A stretch of DNA of 12,681 nucleotides from Treponema sp. (GTDB lineage Bacteria; Spirochaetota; Spirochaetia; Treponematales; Breznakiellaceae), in the NCBI GenBank assembly GCA_031259515.1, contig JAIRLK010000017.1, positions 1 through 12,681 of the forward strand, in the 5' to 3' direction. Made by a program: the position numbers and the translations under genes. How positions within the stretch are numbered: the first letter of the stretch is position 1; every line of letters starts with the position of its first letter. Positions 6,816 through 12,681 of the stretch are shown piece after piece. The notes below the pieces were generated by a model that worked only from the letters and a program-made list of their open reading frames with translations, was not told the origin of the DNA and ran no database searches.

Positions 6816-9440
6816 ATGGACAAGCATTTAAACGAGGCCTTATCCGGGCGGACGGACAACTACATTTTGCCCTTTTTCTGGATGCACGAGGGTAATACGG
6901 GCCGCCTCCGGAATCTGGTACGGCAGGTTCGCGCCAGTGGGGTAAAAGCCTTCTGCGCGGAGTCCCGGCCCCACGAAAAGTTTGGTGAAGAAGCCTGGTG
7001 GACTGATATGGAGATCATCATGGACGAGGCCGCCGCACTGGACATGAAGGTATGGATTCTGGATGACAAACATTTCCCCACCGGTTACGCCAACGGGCTA
7101 ATCGAGAAGAAGTATCCCCAGCGGCGAAAATGGCAGATCATTGAGCGTCATGCCGATGCGGTAGGCCCCATGCCGGGAGCTTCCATGCTTCTGCCCCAGC
7201 CCAGGCATATTCAGCCGGACCATGCCGCCTTGGAGGACAAGGTGTTGGGCGTAGTAGCGTATCCGCGGCAAGGCAAAGACGAGGCTATTGACCTTAAGCC
7301 CATAGACCTTACCGATAAGGTCAGGGGATCCTTTGTCTATTGGGATATTCCCGAAGGATTTTGGCGGATCTTTTATTTTATTAAGACCCGGCAGGGAACC
7401 CGCGAAACAAACTATATCCACCTCATCGATAGGGAATCGGTGTCTGTGCAAATAGAGGGGGTTTACGAACCGCATTACCAAAGGCTGGGGAAATACTTTG
7501 GCAATACTCTGGCGGGCTTTTTTTCTGACGAACCCAGTTTGGGTAATGATTACGATTTGAACGACCGGGGTATTGCTACCCACGGGTCCTACGATAAACG
7601 TCCGGGCATGAGAGGCTTGGCCCTGCCGTGGAGCGATGAGCTTTATGCCAGGCTAAACGAGCGGTACGGAGGAAAAACAACAGCGGCTGGATTTGATGGT
7701 AAAGCTGCCCTGCCCTTTCTGGCGGGGCTCTGGTACGACATTGGGCCTGAAACGCCGGGAATCCGTTATAACTACATGGACATCGTTACCCTCTTGTACC
7801 GGGACAACTTTTCCCGGCCTATCGGCGATTGGTGCCGCGCCCACGGGGTAGAGTACATCGGCCATATTATCGAGGATATGAACGCCCATGCCCGGCTGGG
7901 GTGCGGCGCGGGCCATTATTTCCGTTCTCTGGACGGTCAGGACATGAGCGGTATCGATATCGTCCTGCATCAGGTGATGCCCGGTTTTGGAGATCGGACA
8001 GCGGCCATGTCATGCGCCGGCGGCTGGGCTGATCCCGAATTTTTCCATTATGTACTAGGCAAACTCGGTTCCTCCATGGCGCATATCAAAAGTTCCCTTA
8101 AAAACCGGGCCATGTGCGAGGTTTTCGGCGCTTACGGATGGGCCGAGGGCATCCCCATGATGAAGTGGCTCATGGATCATCTGCTGGTACGGGGGATCAA
8201 CCGCTTTGTCCCCCACGCATTTTCGCCTAAGTTCCCCGATCCTGACTGCCCGCCTCATTTCGGCGCGGAGGGCAGGGATCCCCAGTTTGAAGGCTTCGCA
8301 AAACTTATGGGCTATGTTAACCGGGTGGTTCATCTCCTGGAAGGAGCTATCCACCAGGCCCCCTGCGCGGTACTCTATCATGCGGAAGCGGAATGGATGA
8401 ACGGTAATGACTGTATGCTTACCCAGAAACCAGCCAAGGCCCTTTGGGATGCTCATATTGATTATGATATTCTTCCTCTGGACATACTTTACGAAAGCGC
8501 GAAGGTGGAGGATTCTCGTTTGCGGGTGAATCAGGAATATTACCGCTGTCTGGTGGTTCCCCGTGCCACACTATTGCCTGAAAAAGCGGTTGCCGTGCTG
8601 AACAGTTTTGCGGTAAAGGGGTTGCCGATACTTTATGTGGAAGGCACTCCTGCGGGCATTCGGTCGCCCGAGGTCGTTTCCTTGGGAAATCTTGCCGCGG
8701 TCATTCGGGAACGGGGAATTGGAGATATAACCGTTGAAGGTGATTTCCCCCTGCTCCGTATCTGTCACTGGATCCGTAACGAAAACCATTTTTTCATGCT
8801 TTTTAACGAAGATGTGGAAAAGACCGCAAAGACGGTTGTCCGTTTCCCCTGTTCGGGCAAATGCCTCAAGATTAACCTCCTTGACGGCTTTTATTCCTCC
8901 CATGAGGGATCGGCCATAGCGATAGACCTCTCCCCGTATCAATCCGTTATAACGGTTTTTGGGGAGGATCTTCCAAACCATAATTATACGGAAGTCAAAT
9001 ATAGTTCTGCCGAAACCCTGGACTTGCAATGGGATATTGATGTCTGCGAAACAGGAAGGGGAGTACTGGACGGAAAATTCAAACCCTACCGGAAAAAAGC
9101 CGGACTGCATAATATCACCGGCATAGAGGGGAAGCCGGATTTTTCCGGCCTTATCCGTTACCGGGTGGAATTCAGCCTACAAAACGCGGACGGGGCTTTG
9201 GCCCTGGATTTCAATGCTCCGGGACAGACGGTCAAGATGAAACTCAACGGGAAGGACTGCGGAATGAGAATCTGCCCGCCCTATCGATACGATGTTACCG
9301 GCATCATCAGTTTTGGTACTAATACTCTGGAACTGGAGATCGCCAACACCCTGGTACAGACCGTTAAGGATTTCTTTTCCTCCTACATTCAAATTCCGCC
9401 ATCGGGGTTACAGTATCCGGTAGTATTACTCAGGGGGTAA
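6816..9440 (+). CDS. GH106-like glycosidase (putative alpha-L-rhamnosidase)
   Basis: Large glycosidase of 874 residues resembling the GH106 alpha-L-rhamnosidase group (glycosyl hydrolase with a C-terminal jelly-roll fold). The ATG at 6816 is supported by AAGGAG at 6803-6808, 7 bases upstream. The N-terminal part forms a TIM-barrel-like region with WILDDKHFPTGYANG (about 79-93) and FFSDEPSLG (D238, E239). Two further conserved acidic sites are E353 (IGHIIEDMNAH) and E435 (CEVFGAYGW); the two catalytic glutamates of GH106 are most plausibly among these. The C-terminal about 110 residues form a beta-sandwich (LNGKDCG, YDVTGI). No signal peptide, so likely cytoplasmic. A degraded paralogue lies 340 bases downstream. 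Hairpins in the 205-bp leader suggest it is transcribed apart from, or attenuated relative to, the upstream genes. Family likely; exact specificity open. Confidence 0.82.
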   Translation: MDKHLNEALSGRTDNYILPFFWMHEGNTGRLRNLVRQVRASGVKAFCAESRPHEKFGEEAWWTDMEIIMDEAAALDMKVWILDDKHFPTGYANGLIEKKYPQRRKWQIIERHADAVGPMPGASMLLPQPRHIQPDHAALEDKVLGVVAYPRQGKDEAIDLKPIDLTDKVRGSFVYWDIPEGFWRIFYFIKTRQGTRETNYIHLIDRESVSVQIEGVYEPHYQRLGKYFGNTLAGFFSDEPSLGNDYDLNDRGIATHGSYDKRPGMRGLALPWSDELYARLNERYGGKTTAAGFDGKAALPFLAGLWYDIGPETPGIRYNYMDIVTLLYRDNFSRPIGDWCRAHGVEYIGHIIEDMNAHARLGCGAGHYFRSLDGQDMSGIDIVLHQVMPGFGDRTAAMSCAGGWADPEFFHYVLGKLGSSMAHIKSSLKNRAMCEVFGAYGWAEGIPMMKWLMDHLLVRGINRFVPHAFSPKFPDPDCPPHFGAEGRDPQFEGFAKLMGYVNRVVHLLEGAIHQAPCAVLYHAEAEWMNGNDCMLTQKPAKALWDAHIDYDILPLDILYESAKVEDSRLRVNQEYYRCLVVPRATLLPEKAVAVLNSFAVKGLPILYVEGTPAGIRSPEVVSLGNLAAVIRERGIGDITVEGDFPLLRICHWIRNENHFFMLFNEDVEKTAKTVVRFPCSGKCLKINLLDGFYSSHEGSAIAIDLSPYQSVITVFGEDLPNHNYTEVKYSSAETLDLQWDIDVCETGRGVLDGKFKPYRKKAGLHNITGIEGKPDFSGLIRYRVEFSLQNADGALALDFNAPGQTVKMKLNGKDCGMRICPPYRYDVTGIISFGTNTLELEIANTLVQTVKDFFSSYIQIPPSGLQYPVVLLRG

Positions 9441-9492
9441 AAGGCCAGAGTAAGCGTATACAGGACACGTTTTGTATTTTGTATATGGTGGA

Positions 9493-9522
9493 TTTGTTTT
9501 GGAACCTCAGTTTCCGAGCAAA
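9493..9522 (+). repeat. Hairpin, copy B of the 30-nt family (inverted relative to copy A)
   Basis: Aligns with the reverse complement of 6749-6778 at 23 of 30 positions, same length and no gaps. The stem is largely preserved: the closing G-C pair of copy A is T-A here, and two other changes give G-T wobbles. The loop (CTCA against TTCA) is nearly kept. This suggests a dispersed structured element and not chance similarity. Confidence 0.65.
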
Positions 9523-9580
9523 TAACAGCTGGCCCATGACCGCCTTTCACTGCAAGGATAAAGGCCTTTGAACACGATAA

Positions 9581-9638
9581 ACGCAGTTTACGCAGATTAA
9601 AGAAGATGTTGTGTACAGAAATCCGCGTAATCTGCGGA
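9581..9638. repeat. CGCAGATTA-type repeat cluster
   Basis: Two tandem 9-mers (ACGCAGTTT at 9581-9589, ACGCAGATT at 9590-9598) are followed by an inverted match: CGCAGATTA at 9591-9599 against TAATCTGCG at 9628-9636. A smaller hairpin, TCCGC/GCGGA, lies at 9622-9638. This resembles the CGCAGAT-rich intergenic repeats known in many bacterial genomes. CCGCAGATAAAC recurs at 9740-9751. Confidence 0.6.
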
Positions 9639-9671
9639 CCTTGTGATTAAGCCGTGGCCGGCGCTTCCATC

Positions 9672-9725
9672 GGGAACGGAGCGCCCGCAGCCTCAAGTTT
9701 TGAAACAGCGGCTTTTCCCGTTCCC
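9672..9725. repeat. Nested inverted repeat
   Basis: GGGAACGG (9672-9679) pairs with CCGTTCCC (9718-9725). Inside, CCGC (9685-9688) can pair with GCGG (9708-9711), and TCAA with TTGA nearer the centre. No T-run follows, so a terminator is unlikely. Confidence 0.55.
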
Positions 9726-9734
9726 CAAAGGAGT

Positions 9735-9782
9735 GGGGGCCGCAGATAAACATAACGTGATGTACCGTTTATCGCGGCCCCC
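9735..9782. repeat. Long GC-rich hairpin at the edge of the truncated gene
   Basis: GGGGGCCGCAGATAAAC (9735-9751) pairs with GTTTATCGCGGCCCCC (9767-9782): 16 base pairs with a single bulged A and a 15-base loop. Recognisable homology of the downstream GH106-like pseudogene starts right after the right arm, so the hairpin marks or nearly marks the deletion joint. Confidence 0.85.
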
Positions 9783-11918
9783 TTGAGGCATTACTTGTTG
9801 CGGGAAGCCGCTTCGTCTGGAAAAAACCTGCCGGACAATGGCGGATCTATGCCTGCGGCCTTTCCCGAAACTACGGCCCCCATCGTACCCATATCAATAT
9901 GATGTACCGGGATTCCTGCCGTCTCCTGATTGACGCTGTTTATGAGCCGCATTACGCGCGTTACACGGACGAGTTTGGCAAAACCATTGCGGGTTTTTTC
10001 TCTGATGAGCCTGAATTGGGAAATGGACAGTCGTACCCGGACGGAAATATGCCGGGGACGCCCCAGGACTTGCCCTGGAGCCGTTCCCTGGAAGACGAAT
10101 TACCGAGCGCCCTCGGCAGGGCTTGGAAAAACCTGCTGTCCTTGCTTTGGGAAAACAAGGCCGATCCGCGTCTTACCGCCAAAGTCCGTTATGCCTATAT
10201 GGATACGGTTACCCGGCTGGTGGAAAACTGTTTTTCCCGGCAAATCGGGGACTGGTGCGAGCGGCACGGGGTGGAATATATCGGGCACCTGATTGAAGAC
10301 AACAATCAGCATTCCCGTACCGGCTCCTCGCTTGGTCATTTCTTCCGGGGTTTGGCCGGGCAGCACATGGCCGGTATTGATGACATTGGCGGGCAGGTTC
10401 TGCCCCAGGGCGAAGACGAGCCCCTGATACGGATGTCGATAATACCCCGGGACGGTGAATTTTATCATTACCTTCTGGGAAAGCTGGCGTCTTCCCATGC
10501 CGCTATTGATCCCCGGAAAAAAGGCCGCGCCTTATGTGAAATCTTTGGGGCTTACCGCTGGCGGGAAGGGGTACAGCTTGAGAAATACTTAGTTGATCAC
10601 TTTCTGGTACGGGGAATAAATTATTTTGTCCCCCACACTTTCAGCCCAAAGCCTTACCCCGATCCGGACGCTCCTCCTCATTTTTACGCTCAGGGACATA
10701 ACCCGCAGTACCGGCATTTTGAGGAACTGATGGCTTACACTAACCGCCTCTGCGGACTGGTGAGCGGCGGGACCCGTGTCGCGCCGGTTGCCGTCCTGTA
10801 CCATGCGGAAGCTGAATGGTCCGGAGGGAAATATATGCTTTCTCAGAAACCGGCCCGCGTATTGCTGGACAACCAGATTGATTTTGATATTATCCCTGCT
10901 GATGTGTTTACGGAGATCGGGCTTTATCAAACCAACCTTGAGGGCGGCCTTCGGATAAATGCCCGGCGTTACCAGGCCCTGCTTATACCGGCGGCGGAAT
11001 ATCTGCCCGTGGCAATAGTCCGTAGCGCGGCGAAACTCCATTCGAGCGGTTTTCCCATTATCTTTGTTGATAATTTGCCAAGGGAAACCATCGGCAACGG
11101 CGATAAATTCATCAAAGACTTGGAAGGCTGCCCAATAGTCTCCCTTGAACATCTGGCGGCCAATTTGCGGGAAAGAGATGTGCATGAGATTGAGATCGAT
11201 CCGCCTAATAAACGTCTGCGGTATCTTCATTAATCAAAATGACCGTGATACATACCTCTTGGTAAATGAAGGTACAGAAGAGTACCGGGGCCGTATTAAA
11301 GTACCTTCGCGGGGAATATGCCATATTTACAACGCCTGGCATAACCGGCTGGAACCTATTGATTCATCGCCTGACGGGACGGGTACCAGCCTTTTTGTCC
11401 GCATTGAACCCCGGAAAAGTTTTGCGGTGGTTTTCGGTGAAACGGCTGATTGGCCTGTCTATGAAATGCCCGCATTTATGGGCGCAGGGATACCTATAAC
11501 CGGCTGGAAAAGGAGCCTTTGCGCAAGCATTGACTACCCCACGTTCGGCCCCGCTTGTCCCGTGGCGATCCCCGATTCGCTTGCGGAAGAGCGGCCCGGC
11601 TTTTCCGGCTTTGCACGGTACGAAGCACGTTTTTATCTGGAGTACCAAAAGCCCGTCATGCTGGAAATTACCAACGCCGCCGAGGGGCTGGAAATTTTTG
11701 TAAACGGCGTGAGCGCCGGTATACAGATCATTCTGCCTTACTGTTACGATCTCTCAGGCATGGTACAGAAGGGAGAAAACCGGCTGGTAATTGAGGTTGC
11801 CACTACTCTGGAACGAGAGCGTTCCGTAAATATGACCAATCCCACGGAAAAAGCAATAGCCGGTGAACCGTCATGCGGCTCAGGCATTACCGGCACTGTA
11901 TTTTTGAAATACGAATAG
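9779..11918 (+). pseudogene. GH106-like glycosidase paralogue, 5'-truncated and frameshifted
   Basis: Second copy of the same family as the gene at 6816-9440. Homology starts near 9780 (reading LLVAGSRFVWKKPAGQWRIY), matching about residue 165 of the intact paralogue, so some 165 N-terminal codons are missing. Frame 1 runs to a stop at 11231-11233 and keeps FFSDEP, EYIGHLIED and CEIFGAYRW. From about 11229 the homology continues in the +1 frame (INQNDRDTYLLVNEG) to the C-terminal beta-sandwich and the stop at 11918. No ribosome-binding site precedes the first in-frame ATG (9899). The lost N-terminal barrel strands plus the frameshift make function very unlikely. A sequencing error could explain the frameshift but not the missing 5' end. 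The two copies are diverged at residue level, so the duplication is old or the genes came separately. Confidence 0.88.
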
Positions 11919-12137
11919 TGTCTTTTTAGCGAAGTGGTTACGGGCTGCGGGGGCTGGTGTCCCAAGGCGAAACGCTTCCTGTCTCCGCGCAGCAATTCCG
12001 ATTTCAAACAGGACAAACCTTTATAATACGGGCCGGTTTCAAAAACCCGGTCAAACCCAAACTTTTCCCGCCTTTTTCGCGTTTTTTTCCCGCCGGACTA
12101 AAGCAAAACGGCAACTCAATCGCATAAGTACGGTACT
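11919..12137. other. Intergenic stretch leading into the transposase-like relic
   Basis: No gene seen. GCTGCG and CGCAGC form a distant inverted pair near 11945-11993, and the part from about 12030 is pyrimidine-rich with CCCGCC repeats. The last about 100 bases, with ATCGCATAAGTACGGTACT just before ATG 12138, probably belong to the flank of the element that follows; that link is inference. Confidence 0.4.
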
Positions 12138-12192
12138 ATGAAAACTAATCGTGAATTAGCGGAAGATGTATGGTACAAGGTTCGCACCGAGA

Positions 12193-12681
12193 TTAATGTC
12201 GGGGAGCCGATCTTCCAGTTGTGGTGGGCGGCCCAATGCTTCGCATTGGGCTAAGGAGTTTTGCGCAATACTGTATACGCGCAAAACTCCATAAGCAGGG
12301 CGCAGCCCTGCGGCGTGGACGCGGAGGCGGATAGGCGGGTGCCGGAACATATGACCTACAAACTGACTTGGGGCAGCCTAAGGTCGCCGGGGATGACGCT
12401 GAATACTCGTGTTTCGCGCAAAAACCCGCCGAAACCCGCCGCCCCCTCCGGTTAACCGCCCTTTCCTCCTTTGTTTTTTCAAGAATGATTTTTGCTTCTT
12501 CTCTATCTAGAAGTTTGCTTAATTTGTCCCTATATTCGGGATAGCGACCTTCAAGATAAAAAGATGTTAATCTGTTATAGAACGTAAATTTTTCATCTGT
12601 AATTGTTTCATGCAGCTTTTCCTGTAATCTGATTAGTATTTGGCTTATGATATGAATATGCGGGATATTGTCATCTATATA
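12193..12681 (-). CDS. HEPN-domain protein, C-terminal part, frame running into the adjacent element
   Basis: Read on the minus strand from the right edge, the frame gives YIDDNIPHIHIISQILIRL, then FYNRLTSFYLEGRYPEYRD, then KLSKLLDREEAKIILEKTKE. This matches the C-terminal helices of stand-alone HEPN proteins, which are often paired with a MNT nucleotidyltransferase as a toxin-antitoxin module. Such proteins normally end a few residues later with a WL-containing tail. Here the HEPN-like part stops at about 12465 and the frame continues through the transposase relic to a TAA at 12193-12195, giving a foreign proline/arginine-rich tail of about 90 residues. The HEPN-like part is AT-rich compared with the rest of the window, a possible sign of transfer. 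The start lies beyond the right edge. HEPN call moderate to good; whether the protein is still made is unknown. Confidence 0.6.
   Translation of the reverse strand, partial: YIDDNIPHIHIISQILIRLQEKLHETITDEKFTFYNRLTSFYLEGRYPEYRDKLSKLLDREEAKIILEKTKEERAVNRRGRRVSAGFCAKHEYSASSPATLGCPKSVCRSYVPAPAYPPPRPRRRAAPCLWSFARIQYCAKLLSPMRSIGPPTTTGRSAPRH
12231..12251. repeat. Relic hairpin 1
   Basis: GCCCAATGC and GCATTGGGC form a perfect 9-bp stem with loop TTC. It begins exactly where the transposase-like N-terminal fragment loses its match. Confidence 0.85.
12255..12290. repeat. Relic hairpin 2
   Basis: GGAGTTTTGCGC and GCGCAAAACTCC form a perfect 12-bp stem. The 12-base loop contains the palindrome GTATAC. 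No T-run follows, so this is not a terminator. Confidence 0.9.
12295..12311. repeat. Relic hairpin 3
   Basis: GCAGGGC and GCCCTGC form a perfect 7-bp stem with loop GCA. Four bases separate it from hairpin 2. Confidence 0.8.

Larger units (their letters stand above)
9441..9780. other. Repeat-rich spacer that replaces the 5' end of the next gene
   Basis: No credible gene in these 340 bases. The short minus-strand frame at 9547-9753 is arginine-rich, has no recognisable domain and lies on inverted repeats. The spacer holds at least four hairpin-forming units, listed separately. The downstream GH106-like homology begins abruptly at its right end. Confidence 0.7.
12138..12455 (+). pseudogene. 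IS200-like/RAYT transposase relic with core deleted
   Basis: Two coding fragments in the same direction. The first (12138-12254, 38 codons) reads MKTNRELAEDVWYKVRTEIN and then VGEPIFQLWWAA. It resembles the first strand of Y1 (IS200-like, REP-associated) transposases, where a YxVxxRxNxxxPLF-like stretch is expected. The second (about 12315-12455) reads ADRRVPEHMTYKLTWGSLRS and ends in RKNPPKPAAPSG; it resembles a C-terminal tail of such proteins from treponemes, by recall only. The roughly 100 or more codons between, including the HUH motif and catalytic tyrosine, are absent. Three perfect hairpins (12231-12311) occupy that place. It cannot code for an active enzyme. The element lies in the end of a HEPN-domain gene on the other strand. 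The N-terminal match is moderate; the C-terminal match is weaker. Confidence 0.55.

Noticed and set aside
9547..9753. 68-codon minus-strand frame in the spacer
   Set aside because: Lies on the CGCAGATTA-type and nested inverted repeats; arginine-rich and without family resemblance, so probably a repeat-derived frame.
10589..11230. 213-codon minus-strand open frame inside the GH106-like pseudogene
   Set aside because: Antisense of coding sequence whose plus-strand frame aligns with the intact paralogue; no domain seen.
11145..11918. Separate 257-codon gene
   Set aside because: Its first 28 or so codons are in the wrong frame relative to the homology; from INQND on it is the C-terminal part of the GH106-like pseudogene.
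11925..12005. tRNA-like stretch (AGCGAAGTGGTTA resembles a D arm)
   Set aside because: No T-arm consensus, no acceptor-stem pairing and no proper anticodon arm could be found.

Overview
The window looks like a piece of a spirochaete genome, most likely a termite-gut-type treponeme. That guess rests on protein resemblance to carbohydrate-uptake genes of that group, on the many hairpin-type intergenic repeats, and on a relic resembling an IS200-like/RAYT transposase. It comes from recall and not from a search, so the taxonomic call is moderate at best. No rRNA, tRNA or CRISPR array was found.

Layout. Positions 3-6610 form a tight plus-strand operon: two ABC sugar-transport permeases (the first cut by the left edge), a GH78-type alpha-L-rhamnosidase-like enzyme, and a GH2 beta-galactosidase-like enzyme whose ATG overlaps the preceding stop codon. 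A hairpin-rich spacer (6611-6815) follows. Then comes a large GH106-like glycosidase (6816-9440), a 340-bp spacer built largely of inverted repeats (9441-9780), and a second GH106-like gene that has lost its 5' end and carries a frameshift (about 9779-11918). The right end (11919-12681) holds a decayed transposase-like element whose core is replaced by three perfect hairpins. It abuts the 3' end of a minus-strand HEPN-domain gene that leaves the window at the right edge.

How the genes work together. The permeases belong to the LplB/YtcP-type pair that imports oligosaccharides with a lipoprotein binding protein and a shared ATPase, neither of which is in the window. None of the three intact glycosidases has a visible signal peptide. 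The picture is import of a plant or exopolysaccharide-derived oligosaccharide (probably with rhamnose and galactose-type residues) and its breakdown in the cytoplasm. The exact substrate is inferred, not shown.

Most worth a second look: a 28-bp exact copy of the GH2 gene start, with its own Shine-Dalgarno-like sequence, sits upstream of the rhamnosidase gene and looks like the scar of a gene insertion. A 30-nt hairpin occurs twice in opposite orientations with its pairing largely kept. The transposase relic has hairpins in place of its core, and the HEPN reading frame runs into it.
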